Positions 55,768 through 64,000 of a stretch of 64,000 nucleotides of DNA are shown here, piece by piece. The notes below the pieces were generated by a model. It ran no database searches, was not told where the DNA came from, and worked only from the letters and a program-made list of their open reading frames with translations. Source of the stretch: Pseudomonas sp. CFBP13508 (GTDB taxonomy: Bacteria > Pseudomonadota > Gammaproteobacteria > Pseudomonadales > Pseudomonadaceae); assembly GCF_005233515.1 (NCBI RefSeq), contig NZ_QFZZ01000007.1, positions 248,001-312,000 of the forward strand. Reading direction: 5' to 3'. A program made the position numbers and the translations under genes. Positions within the stretch are counted from its first letter, which is position 1, and each line of letters starts with the position of its first letter.

Positions 55768-57225
55768 TCAATCAAATCCTTCGCGCAAATCACCTTCTCG
55801 TGCCAGAAACCGACCTGCCCTGCCCCCACTCGCCTGTCCATCGCGATAACTCAACACGCCGTTGACCCAAACCCCGTCAATCCCCTGCGCCGCCCGCTGC
55901 GGATCGTTGAAATCGGCCACATCGCGCACGGTCGCCGGATCGAACAACACCAGATCCGCCCAATGTCCTTCACGAATCTCGCCCCTTTCCTGCAAGCCAA
56001 AACGCGCCGCCGACAGGCCGGTCATCTTGTGCACGGCGGTGTGCAGCGGAAACAGGCCAACGTCGCGACTGAAATGGCCGAGCACCCGTGGGAAAGCGCC
56101 CCACAGGCGCGGATGCGGGAACGGGTCTTCGGGCAGTCCGTCAGAGCCGACCATCGACAGCGGATGAGCGAGGATTCTTCTGACGTCGGCCTCATCCATG
56201 CCGTAGTACACCGCGCCCGCCGGTTGCAGACGTTTCGCGGTTTCTTCCAGCGACAGTTTCCATTCGCCAGCAATGTCGATCAGGTCGCGCCCGCTGACTT
56301 CCGGATGCGGTGTCGACCAGGTGATGGTGATGCGGTGGGCGTCGGTGACTTGCTTCAAATCCAGGGTCGAAGAACTCGCCGCGTACGGGTAGCAATCGCA
56401 GCCGACCGGATGGGTTTTCGCTGCCTCTTCCAGCGCTGCGAGCAATTGCGGACTGCGCCCCCAGTTACCGACGCCGGCGCATTTGAGGTGGGAAATAATC
56501 ACCGGCGATTGCGCGTGTCGGCCGATCTGGAAAGCTTCATCCATCGCCTCCAACACCGGGGCGAATTCGCTGCGCAAATGGGTGGTGTACACCGCGCCGA
56601 ACGCCGTGAGTTCTTCGGTCAGTTGCATGACTTCATCGGTCGAGGCGTTGAAGGCGCTGGCGTAGGCCAGGCCTGTGGATAAACCCAACGCGCCGGCCTC
56701 GAGGCTGTCGCGCAACTGCTCGCGCATGCCGGTGATTTCGTCGGGGGTCGCGGTGCGGAACAAGTCGTCGAGGTGATTGCTGCGCAGCGCCGTGTGGCCA
56801 ACCAGCGCGGCGACATTCAGCGTGGTATTGGCCGCTTCGACGGCGGCGCGGTAGTCGCTGAAGCGCGGATAGACGAACGCCGCTGCGCTGCCGAGCAGGT
56901 TCATCGGATCCGGCGGATTGCCCTTGAGGCTGACCGGCGAAGCGCTGATGCCGCAATTGCCGACAATCACCGTGGTCACGCCCTGGCTGAGCTTGGGCAG
57001 CATCTCGGGTTGGCGGATGACCACGGTGTCGTCGTGGGTGTGCACGTCGATGAAACCCGGCGCCAGCACCCGGCCGGCAGCGTCGATTTCTTCGCTGGCG
57101 CGGGTGTCAGGCAGATCGCCGATGCGCTCGATGCGGCCATTGAGAATTGCCACGTCGGCCTTATAGCCGGGCGTGTTGCTGCCGTCGATAACCAGCGCGT
57201 TGCGGATCAGGGTGTCGTACTGCAT
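55768..57225 (-). CDS. N-acyl-D-amino-acid deacylase (amidohydrolase)
   Basis: Hydrolyses N-acyl-D-amino acids to free D-amino acids. 485 residues from the ATG at 57225 (GGGAG 6 nt before). The zinc motif is DVHTHDD (about 63-69), with later ligands in THLRSEF and ISHLKCAGVGNWG, and the C-terminal beta cap has VWVNGVLSYRDGQ. It is preceded by rpiR-type and gntP-type genes on the same strand, 1 nt from the regulator stop, so it forms an uptake-plus-deacylation operon. Confidence 0.88.
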   Translation of the reverse strand: MQYDTLIRNALVIDGSNTPGYKADVAILNGRIERIGDLPDTRASEEIDAAGRVLAPGFIDVHTHDDTVVIRQPEMLPKLSQGVTTVIVGNCGISASPVSLKGNPPDPMNLLGSAAAFVYPRFSDYRAAVEAANTTLNVAALVGHTALRSNHLDDLFRTATPDEITGMREQLRDSLEAGALGLSTGLAYASAFNASTDEVMQLTEELTAFGAVYTTHLRSEFAPVLEAMDEAFQIGRHAQSPVIISHLKCAGVGNWGRSPQLLAALEEAAKTHPVGCDCYPYAASSSTLDLKQVTDAHRITITWSTPHPEVSGRDLIDIAGEWKLSLEETAKRLQPAGAVYYGMDEADVRRILAHPLSMVGSDGLPEDPFPHPRLWGAFPRVLGHFSRDVGLFPLHTAVHKMTGLSAARFGLQERGEIREGHWADLVLFDPATVRDVADFNDPQRAAQGIDGVWVNGVLSYRDGQASGGRAGRFLAREGDLREGFD

Positions 57226-57226
57226 G

Positions 57227-58087
57227 TCAGTCTCCCAGCGGCAGGTGATCGTCGCCGCCACGGTATTCGTCGAGGGCGAGTTTGATTCGCCGCAGACGTT
57301 CTTGATTGTCTTCAGGGCTGGCCAGCGCCAGCTCGGTGGCGAGCACGTCGATGGCCAGCAGCATGCCGTAGCGCGCCGCCGTCGGTTTGTAGATGAACGA
57401 GGTTTCCGCGCCTTGCAGCGGCAGCACGACGTCGGCCAGTTCGGCCAGCGGTGAATCGCCGCGAGTGATGGCGAGGATGCGCGCGCCGTAGTTGCGCGCC
57501 AGCTCCACGGTTTCCAAAAGCTCCGGGGTGATGCCGGTCAGCGAGCAGGCGATCAGCACTTGCTCGGCGTTCAAACTGGCGGCGGTGACGCGCATCATCA
57601 CCGCGTCGTGGCACACCGCAATCGGGTAACCGAGGCGCACCAGGCGCACCTGCAATTCATCGCTGCACAGGGTCGAGCAACCGCCCATGCCGAACGCGTG
57701 AATCATCCGCGCCTGGCCGAGTAATTTCACTGCGTCGGCGAAGCGCGATTCGTCGAAACCGGCCAGATGCTGGCGCAGCGTGGTTTCGATGTCGCCAACG
57801 ATCTGCCCATAAAAAGCCGATTGCTCGGGCGTGCTCCCAGGTTCAAGAAAGCGGCTGCCAACGCCGCTGGCCTGGGCCAGTTGCAGGCGCAGATCACGCA
57901 GGTCGCGGCAGCCGACCGTGCGGGCAAAGCGCGACAGCGTGGCGGTGCTGACCTCGGCGCGTTGCGCGAGGTCTTCGAGGCTGGCGCTGGCGGCAAACCC
58001 GACATCGTCGAGCATCAGCCGCGCAATGCGCCCCTCACCGGCGCTGAAGAAATCCTGGCGGGCGCGGATCTGGTAGAGGATGTCCAT
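57227..58087 (-). CDS. MurR/RpiR-family regulator
   Basis: 286 residues with an N-terminal RpiR helix-turn-helix (SLEDLAQRAEVSTATLSRFARTVGCRDLRDLRLQLAQ, about 36-72) and a C-terminal SIS sugar-phosphate domain (GMGGCSTLCSDELQVRL; LITRGDSPLAELADVVLP-like). It lies between the permease and the deacylase and probably controls both in response to the amino-sugar or acyl-amino-acid substrate. Confidence 0.9.
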   Translation of the reverse strand: MDILYQIRARQDFFSAGEGRIARLMLDDVGFAASASLEDLAQRAEVSTATLSRFARTVGCRDLRDLRLQLAQASGVGSRFLEPGSTPEQSAFYGQIVGDIETTLRQHLAGFDESRFADAVKLLGQARMIHAFGMGGCSTLCSDELQVRLVRLGYPIAVCHDAVMMRVTAASLNAEQVLIACSLTGITPELLETVELARNYGARILAITRGDSPLAELADVVLPLQGAETSFIYKPTAARYGMLLAIDVLATELALASPEDNQERLRRIKLALDEYRGGDDHLPLGD

Positions 58088-58103
58088 GGGCGGCGGGCTC
58101 CGG

Positions 58104-59453
58104 TTACAGCAGGTAGGAAAGGCCGACGGTCAGCGCGAAAGCGACCAGCGAAATCAACGTCTCAAGCACCGTCCAGGTCTTGAACGTCTGCGCGACCGTC
58201 ATGTTGAAGTATTCCTTGATCAACCAGAAGCCGCCGTCGTTGACGTGGGAAAAGATAACCGAGCCCGCGCCGGTCGCCAGCACCAAAAGCTCAGGGTGGG
58301 GATAACCCAGACCAATGGCCACCGGCGCGACAACGCCTGATGCGGTGGTCATCGCCACCGTCGCCGAACCGGTGGCGACACGCATCAGTGCGGCGAACAG
58401 CCAGCCCATGATCAGCGGCGACAGATGGAATTCGTGAGCGAGGCCGACGATCTGATCGGTGACGCCGGCATCCACCAGAATTCGGTTCAAGCCGCCACCA
58501 GCGCCGACCAGCAAGGTGATGCTGGCAGTGGGCGCGAGGCATTCGTTGGTGAACTTGAGGATCGATTCGCGGTTGAAACCCTGAGCAATGCCCAGCGTCC
58601 AGAAGCTCAGCAAAGTCGCCAGCAACAACGCGATCACCGAATTGCCGATGAACAACAAAAACTGGTTGAACGCACTGCCGGGGGTGGAAATCAGATTGGC
58701 CCAGCCACCGATCAACATCAGCACCACCGGCAGCAGAATGGTCGCCATGGTAATGCCGAAACCCGGCAGTTTGTCGCGCGGTTCGCGGTCGAGAAATTGC
58801 TTTTCCAGCGGGTTGTCCGCCGGCAATTGAATGCGCGGCACGATGAATTTCGCGTACAGCGGCCCGGCGATGATTGCGGTCGGAATGCCGATCGCGATCG
58901 CGTACAGCAAGGTCTGCCCGACCGACGCCTGATAGGCCTGCACCGCGAGCATCGCCGCCGGGTGCGGCGGCACCAGCGCATGCACCACCGAGAGCCCGGC
59001 GACCATCGGCAGACCGACCATCAGAATCGACACGCCAACCCGGCGCGCAACGGTGAAGGCGATTGGCACCAGCAAGACGAACCCGACTTCGAAGAACAGC
59101 GGCAAGCCGACCAAGAAGGCGATGCACACCATCGCCCAGTGCGCGTTCTTCTCACCGAACCTTTCGATCAGCGTGCGCGCCATCTGCTCGGCTCCGCCGG
59201 ACTCGGCCATCATCTTGCCAAGCATCGTCCCCAACGCCACCACCAGCGCAATATGCCCCAGCGTCTTGCCGACGCCAGCTTCATATGCGCCGACCACCGC
59301 CGACGGCGGCATCCCGGCCACCAGCGCCAGGCCCAGGGAAATCAGGGTGATGACAATGAACGGATTGAGCCGGTAACGGGCGATCAACACGATCAGCGCA
59401 ATGATGGCGACGGCGGCATAGACCAGCAGCCAATAGCCGAAGGAAGGCGTCAT
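58104..59453 (-). CDS. GntP-family permease
   Basis: 449 residues from the ATG at 59453 (GAGGAG 6 nt before), with about 12 membrane segments. GntP features include LVALGTMLGKMMAESGGAEQMARTLIERFG (about 88-117), LVPPHPAAML and the C-terminal FSHVNDGGFWLIKEYF. Members carry gluconate and other acids. Paired with a D-aminoacylase, it more likely imports an N-acyl-D-amino acid. First gene of the operon. Confidence 0.9.
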   Translation of the reverse strand: MTPSFGYWLLVYAAVAIIALIVLIARYRLNPFIVITLISLGLALVAGMPPSAVVGAYEAGVGKTLGHIALVVALGTMLGKMMAESGGAEQMARTLIERFGEKNAHWAMVCIAFLVGLPLFFEVGFVLLVPIAFTVARRVGVSILMVGLPMVAGLSVVHALVPPHPAAMLAVQAYQASVGQTLLYAIAIGIPTAIIAGPLYAKFIVPRIQLPADNPLEKQFLDREPRDKLPGFGITMATILLPVVLMLIGGWANLISTPGSAFNQFLLFIGNSVIALLLATLLSFWTLGIAQGFNRESILKFTNECLAPTASITLLVGAGGGLNRILVDAGVTDQIVGLAHEFHLSPLIMGWLFAALMRVATGSATVAMTTASGVVAPVAIGLGYPHPELLVLATGAGSVIFSHVNDGGFWLIKEYFNMTVAQTFKTWTVLETLISLVAFALTVGLSYLL

Positions 59454-59870
59454 GCGGTACTCCTCGAAAGGGTCACGTTCGAATGGGTTGTGAAACTCAT
59501 AAATCATTTCGAGATCGAGATTTCAAACCGCATGAAAATAATTTTCGTGGAGAGATAAGGTGTGTCGCTAATGGATATGCCAAGTCGCGTTTTATGAAAA
59601 TCACCCCCATCCATTTTCGCCATCGAAATTTCTTATAAACATTCGCGCCGACGATTGCACCGCACGTTCGGTAACAAACAACTAGCTGAAGTCGAATAAA
59701 ACGTCCTGAATACCGAGCCAGAACAATCCTTTCAGAACTTTTCCTACAAACCACTTAGTTCAAGTTTTTTCTTCTTACCCTCAGCAGAGAATATTCCTAC
59801 ACCTAAAATTCTTTGGACTAAGTTATGTTCGCCGCCACGACAACTCACAGCACTAACCGGCGAATAGATC
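59454..59870. other. AT-rich divergent spacer between gntP-type gene and Tc toxin
   Basis: No gene seen. It contains the permease promoter region and the start of the toxin locus. A short palindrome ATTTCA-N7-TGAAAA (59520-59538) near the permease side could be an RpiR operator, but the match is weak. The shift to AT-rich sequence begins here and continues into the toxin genes. Confidence 0.4.
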
Positions 59871-62252
59871 ATGAGTACAAGAGAACCAGACATACTCAAA
59901 AAGACTTGCGAAACGGCAGACACTTGGACTTTGGCTTATGCCAGCAGTCCTGCCCGGCAAATGACGCGGGAACAAATGGAGCGCCAACTGCACAAAGCTG
60001 ACAAGACAGACGAGACAGATAAAACACGAAACAAGCGCGACCTGACAAAAATCGAGGCAACTTATAACAATCTCTTCAAAGAGAACTGGGGGGAGTTCTG
60101 CGCTCATGACGATATCGCTTCGATCGATTCTCCAGTTGCTTATCTGCGCGCGTTGTACTTGTTTGCCAAGCAATTCGACGCGAAAGCTAAACCCGGGCGA
60201 AAAATAACAGACCTTCGTCCGGATATCGCCGAGCAAAAGATAGATGCCAGCACTGTTTTTGAATCACTCTCGACATTGAAATTCGTCAACAATGTACTGG
60301 GCCGAAAAATAACAAACGATGCAAAAAACGTCAGCCGCAAGCAAGCATTGGAGATAATGTCGAAAAAGACTAAGCCCCTTTATTTCCCCTACCATCACGC
60401 TCACCAGCAATGTGTGGTAGCGCTCGCCGCGAAGAATCTGGGACTGGGCATTCTGGATTACAAATTGCGGTTTGAATGGCCACATTGCCATGTTGCGGAT
60501 TCCGAAAACCTGAAGACAAAAGAGCTTTGCAAAGCCCAGCTAAAGATGTCGAATCTGAGCAACAGGCAAATCGAAGTCCTCACCGTCAAGCTCGCAGAAT
60601 ATATCGACCGGTCAGATATCCCGACAGGCACAGCAAACACTGTAGTCAACAGATCCGAAATAAACGACGGGCGTTACCCGCTGGACCTGTTCGCTTCTCA
60701 GACCCATTGCTCACCATCGGAAATCAAGCAGCTCCTGGACCTTCAAGTTAGCAAATCATACCCGTCACAAAATTCACATCCTGTCGTGGAAGATATAAAG
60801 GGTAGCGAACTGAAAAACATTTGTCTGGCACACGAAAATGACAATGCACACCTGTTTACCGCCCTCGACCGCCTCCAACGCATAATACGCTTGCATCGAT
60901 GGAGCAAAATCTCGCTGGGGGATCTCGACACATTGGTCTGCAACGCAATTTCCAGCGATGGCAGCGATGGCAGTGATGGCAGTGATGGCAGTGATGAATT
61001 CATCAGTACGTCCACATTGCGCGCCTTGGGTGTTTATCAATATTTCAAACTACATTACGGGATTGAGGCAGAGGAATTCGCCGCGTTGCTGTATCGGTTA
61101 CCTACCCACTCGGTCGACGGCCGCACGCCGTTGTCTTATCGTGTTTTGCGTCGCAATTCCCTGACGGCCAATTTGTTCCAACAAGAGGGGGGAGAGATTG
61201 AAGCAACTATCGCCTCTCTTGCCGAAGGAATGGATCTCGGGATTTCGTACCATTCGCTCAAGCAGATGGCGCAACTAAGCAAAACATATTCGAAAAACCT
61301 GCGTCAAAACTTGCAGACCGCTTCATCGCTTTATCGCCAGGCGCGCATCGCAAAGCTGTTTGGTTTGTCCCCGCTCGAATGCGTCGAGTTGGTCAATGTA
61401 TTGGGAGGCGAAGCCTTCAAGGAATTGCTGGTATCCGGAAAATTAGGCAATGACAAACCGGACATTCTCCATTTGCTGATGGCACTGGACGGAGTAATGG
61501 CATGGTTGCGATCCGCCGGCCTGACTGCCGCGCAACTGTTACGCATGCTCGGGCAGCGCGTTCCTTTTGCGCGTGAAACGCTGCCCACGCATATCGCTGC
61601 GATAAGAGCCATGCGCGATGCCAGCGCTGAAGAACCACAAAGGCTTGCCGTGCAGCAAATGCTGCAGGACGTCGCCGGGCTTTCGGCGCAATACATTCCC
61701 TGCGTCATGAAAATGGTCAACACCAGCGAACAGGCGCTATGTACGCAAATCAGAGCCGGGGGAATCCTGCTGCTGAAACAATCACTGGCCGCCGCTGAAA
61801 TCTGCCAGACATTAAACCTGAGCAGCGACGTATTGCTAAAGCTGTTGAATACGCCCCAGCTGCTGAAATCAGGCTGGAACAACGTATTTGCACTGGAAGA
61901 CTTCTATTGCCTTGAACGCTTTGCCAATTACAGCCGAGGCAACGCGAGAGCAGGCGGAGATCTTCTAGGTTACTTAGACATCGCCTCCACCGATGAAAAA
62001 AACAAAGCCAATGAAGCGCTGAAAGACTTTCTTGATATCAAGTATTCGTTGAGCAGCCTAACCCAGCCTTTATCCCGGGAGCGTGTTGAAAACATGCAGC
62101 AACTGGATTGGGTCACGCGTCACCTTGAAGTCTGCAAAAGCGCTGGGCTTGCATTGGAAAGCCTGCATGAAACGTTGGCTTTGGATAACGAAAGCTCAAT
62201 GGACGAATGGAGCACCGTCGCAGCCAAACTTCTCCACGCCGCAAATGTTTAA
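59871..62252 (+). CDS. Tc toxin TcaA-like subunit
   Basis: 793-residue protein resembling the N-terminal (VRP1/SpvA-type) part of Tc toxin A components, the cell-binding pore-forming subunit of insecticidal complexes. Typical features are DLRPDIAEQKIDASTVFESLSTLKFVNNVLG and FPYHHAHQQCVVALAAKNLGL near the N-terminus and the repeated helical SLYRQARIAKLFGLSPLECVELVNVLGG. It has no Sec signal, as usual for Tc subunits. Split TcaA/TcaB organisation is indicated by the next gene. A 9-bp repeat encodes (SDG)n at residues 362-376. The gene is more AT-rich than the chromosome, suggesting transfer. Confidence 0.8.
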   Translation: MSTREPDILKKTCETADTWTLAYASSPARQMTREQMERQLHKADKTDETDKTRNKRDLTKIEATYNNLFKENWGEFCAHDDIASIDSPVAYLRALYLFAKQFDAKAKPGRKITDLRPDIAEQKIDASTVFESLSTLKFVNNVLGRKITNDAKNVSRKQALEIMSKKTKPLYFPYHHAHQQCVVALAAKNLGLGILDYKLRFEWPHCHVADSENLKTKELCKAQLKMSNLSNRQIEVLTVKLAEYIDRSDIPTGTANTVVNRSEINDGRYPLDLFASQTHCSPSEIKQLLDLQVSKSYPSQNSHPVVEDIKGSELKNICLAHENDNAHLFTALDRLQRIIRLHRWSKISLGDLDTLVCNAISSDGSDGSDGSDGSDEFISTSTLRALGVYQYFKLHYGIEAEEFAALLYRLPTHSVDGRTPLSYRVLRRNSLTANLFQQEGGEIEATIASLAEGMDLGISYHSLKQMAQLSKTYSKNLRQNLQTASSLYRQARIAKLFGLSPLECVELVNVLGGEAFKELLVSGKLGNDKPDILHLLMALDGVMAWLRSAGLTAAQLLRMLGQRVPFARETLPTHIAAIRAMRDASAEEPQRLAVQQMLQDVAGLSAQYIPCVMKMVNTSEQALCTQIRAGGILLLKQSLAAAEICQTLNLSSDVLLKLLNTPQLLKSGWNNVFALEDFYCLERFANYSRGNARAGGDLLGYLDIASTDEKNKANEALKDFLDIKYSLSSLTQPLSRERVENMQQLDWVTRHLEVCKSAGLALESLHETLALDNESSMDEWSTVAAKLLHAANV
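60954..60996 (+). repeat. 9-bp tandem repeat inside the TcaA-like gene
   Basis: Four full and one partial copy of AGYGATGGC (Ser-Asp-Gly). The unit length keeps frame, so copy number would change linker length only. Confidence 0.9.
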
Positions 62253-62262
62253 GGAACTGAAC

Positions 62263-64000
62263 ATGAACACCCTGAATATGGAAAAGCAGTTGGAGGAAGG
62301 CCTGCGCGATGCTCAGGTAGCCTATTACCTTCATCTGAAAGACGGACCAACGAAAAACACTTCTGCTGAAACGCTTTACGATAACTTCCTGTTGGACCCA
62401 TTCGTCAGTCACGATGTCTCGACGACGCCGGTAAGCTTCGCGATATCCAGTCTTCAACACTACATCGAACTGATCATGACTCGTCATTCCTCTGATCATT
62501 CGCCGACCGAGGAGCAGCGTTCCTCGTGGCACAATATTTTGAGCCACTACTCCACTTGGGCAGCCCACCAGCAACTGATGTATTTCCCGTCGCTCTATCT
62601 CGACCCTGCATTGCGGATCGATAAAAGCGAAAATTTCTGCCAATTGGAAAACGACTTGACGCAGGGTCGGCTCGACGCTGCGACCGCGCATAAAGCGATA
62701 CTGGGTTACCTCACGCGCTTTGAGGAAGTGGCGAACCTGAAAATCCTCAATGGTTATATTGATGGCGATGACGTTACTAACGGTGTTTGTTATCTGCTGG
62801 CCAAATCACGCACAGCTGATCGCTACTATTGGCGCTCGCTCGATATGTCGCAGCGACCTGAGAAGCTGATCGGCGAAGGGAAGAAAAAGCGCCAGCGTCC
62901 TGAACCTCAGGCCTGGAGCCAATGGAAAAAAGCCGATGTACCGATTTCACAGAACGCCATCGAACATACCATTCGGCCCGTCTGGTTCAACAATCGGTTA
63001 TTCATATTCTGGGCAGAAAGTTACCGTCAGCACCCCGGCCAGCTTGCAGATCAAAGTGCAACGGGCAAGAGCAACCCGCAGCTGAAACTCAATTATGCAT
63101 GGCGCAAAATCGACGGGAACTGGAGCCTGCCGGCAACCTGCCTTGAACGTTTTTTTGAGAGCATCTGGAACGCCCTAACACCAGAGCGATTCAATCAATA
63201 CGTCGAAATCTACGCATATGAGCTGAACGATAAGATCGCCATAGGAATTGCGTTGGGTGCGGAAAGCCTGACTGGCGATATCGATAAGAATTTTTCGGTT
63301 TCGATAACCGCTGGAACTACCGCAGAAAATGATGCAAAGGAGAACGGTGCAAAGGAGGATTATGTAAAGAAGCAATTGAAGCTTACGATCGACTTCCTTT
63401 CACTCCGAGAAGTCTTGATGGCGAAAAACCACAAGATCACTGACTGGAAGATTGCCACTAAAGAGTCGTCGCAGACTTTGCAGTACAAGCCCGACGCCAG
63501 CAAAACGTCTCCAGACGCTGATGACCAGATCAGCCTCAATACCGGTTTCGCCTCCGAGATGATCCGGCGCGCGGAGAACAGTCTGGACGAACTGTTCAAC
63601 CTCGACTCACCGAAATCCGAGTTTTCCGCGCCGAGCTCATCCCCCACGCAGGCGCTGGATTTTCATGGCGCTTACGGCCAGTACTTCACAGAACTGTTTT
63701 TATACGTGCCATGGGTGGTCGCGACCCGATTGAATACCGAGCACCGTTACGAAGAGGCGATGACCTGGGTCAATTATCTCTTCGATCCTTGGGGGCAGGA
63801 CAAGGCTAGCCAGCCACAGCACTGGAAGTCAGAACCCCTGAGTCCTGTCGAAGAGCCCTCCTATGCGCAGAACAATCCGTATGACCCGCATCAGATCGCG
63901 CTCAGCCATCGCGTGCATTTTCGCAAGGCCGTGTTTTTTCTTTATGTCGACATACTGCTCAATCGCGCTGACGAGGCTTATCGCCGCCTGACAACCGAGA
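62263..64000 (+). CDS. Tc toxin TcaB-like subunit, 3' end cut by window
   Basis: About 579 residues visible from the ATG at 62263 (AAGGA 7 nt before), 10 nt after the TcaA-like stop. It begins MNTLNMEKQLEEGLRDAQVAYYLHL, the neuraminidase-like/ABC-toxin N-terminal pattern. It continues with DGDDVTNGVCYLLAKSRTADRYYWRSLDMSQRPEKLIGEG-type and VWFNNRLFIFWAES segments typical of TcaB/TcdA central regions, and reaches FHGAYGQYFTELFLYVPWVVATRLNTEHRYEEAMTWVNYLFDPW. It pairs with TcaA to form the A component; TcB/TcC genes would be expected beyond the window. Confidence 0.8.
   Translation, partial: MNTLNMEKQLEEGLRDAQVAYYLHLKDGPTKNTSAETLYDNFLLDPFVSHDVSTTPVSFAISSLQHYIELIMTRHSSDHSPTEEQRSSWHNILSHYSTWAAHQQLMYFPSLYLDPALRIDKSENFCQLENDLTQGRLDAATAHKAILGYLTRFEEVANLKILNGYIDGDDVTNGVCYLLAKSRTADRYYWRSLDMSQRPEKLIGEGKKKRQRPEPQAWSQWKKADVPISQNAIEHTIRPVWFNNRLFIFWAESYRQHPGQLADQSATGKSNPQLKLNYAWRKIDGNWSLPATCLERFFESIWNALTPERFNQYVEIYAYELNDKIAIGIALGAESLTGDIDKNFSVSITAGTTAENDAKENGAKEDYVKKQLKLTIDFLSLREVLMAKNHKITDWKIATKESSQTLQYKPDASKTSPDADDQISLNTGFASEMIRRAENSLDELFNLDSPKSEFSAPSSSPTQALDFHGAYGQYFTELFLYVPWVVATRLNTEHRYEEAMTWVNYLFDPWGQDKASQPQHWKSEPLSPVEEPSYAQNNPYDPHQIALSHRVHFRKAVFFLYVDILLNRADEAYRRLTTE

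Overview
This window is chromosomal DNA of a fluorescent Pseudomonas (P. fluorescens complex). The evidence is the core gene order tpiA-glmM-folP-ftsH-rlmE / yhbY / greA-carB-carA-dapB-dnaJ-dnaK-grpE / recN / fur / bamE, a tmRNA whose encoded tag reads ANDDQYGVALAA, and several typical Pseudomonas REP families (cores GAGCGAGCCTGCTCGC and GGGCAAGCCCGC).

Regions. (1) 1-22.5 kb is conserved housekeeping: glycolysis and cell-wall precursors, folate, the FtsH protease, rRNA methylation, carbamoyl phosphate and lysine synthesis, the DnaK chaperone operon behind a sigma-32-type promoter, recN behind a LexA box, fur, bamE, rnfH-ratA, a sodium-coupled transporter and smpB. (2) 22.5-31.2 kb is a lactate locus: an LldR-type regulator with its palindromic operator, the permease lldP, then lutABC and a large Fe-S/FAD D-lactate dehydrogenase joined by ATGA overlaps. 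(3) 31.7-32.1 kb is ssrA (tmRNA). An integrative element of about 9.5 kb sits against its 3' end. It has a P4-type integrase, a DUF3987 primase-like gene, a second tyrosine recombinase, a noncoding block full of palindromes and GGCGACA repeats, and a defence cargo. The right border is marked by a second pair of integrase arm-type repeats (GGTATTCC twice at 12-bp spacing, matching GGTATCCC twice at 12-bp spacing at the left) and an imperfect copy of the ssrA 3' end.

The defence cargo holds two nucleotide-signalling modules facing each other. On the minus strand is a minimal CBASS, capV (patatin phospholipase) plus a CD-NTase. On the plus strand is a two-gene operon in which a small protein resembling the diadenylate-cyclase (DisA_N/DAC) fold overlaps by 4 nt a Cap15/2TM-beta membrane effector. 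The second pair is the most interesting item here. It has the layout of the known mCpol+2TM-beta (Panoptes) pair, but with a DAC-like protein carrying altered catalytic motifs in place of the polymerase.

(4) 41.9-59.5 kb is variable chromosome: a membrane protein, a GNAT acetyltransferase, a PAP2/histidine-phosphatase pair, a chemoreceptor, a 135-bp-period REP array, an operon of FGGY kinase, GlpD-like and AGPS-like oxidases with a divergent AraC regulator, a DUF6124 gene behind a strongly structured leader, a mini-element with terminal inverted repeats, a glyoxalase-fold protein, and a D-amino-acid deacylase / RpiR / GntP operon. (5) 59.9-64 kb begins an insecticidal Tc toxin locus (TcaA-like, then TcaB-like cut by the window end).

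All family assignments were made by reading translations and motifs; no database search was run.
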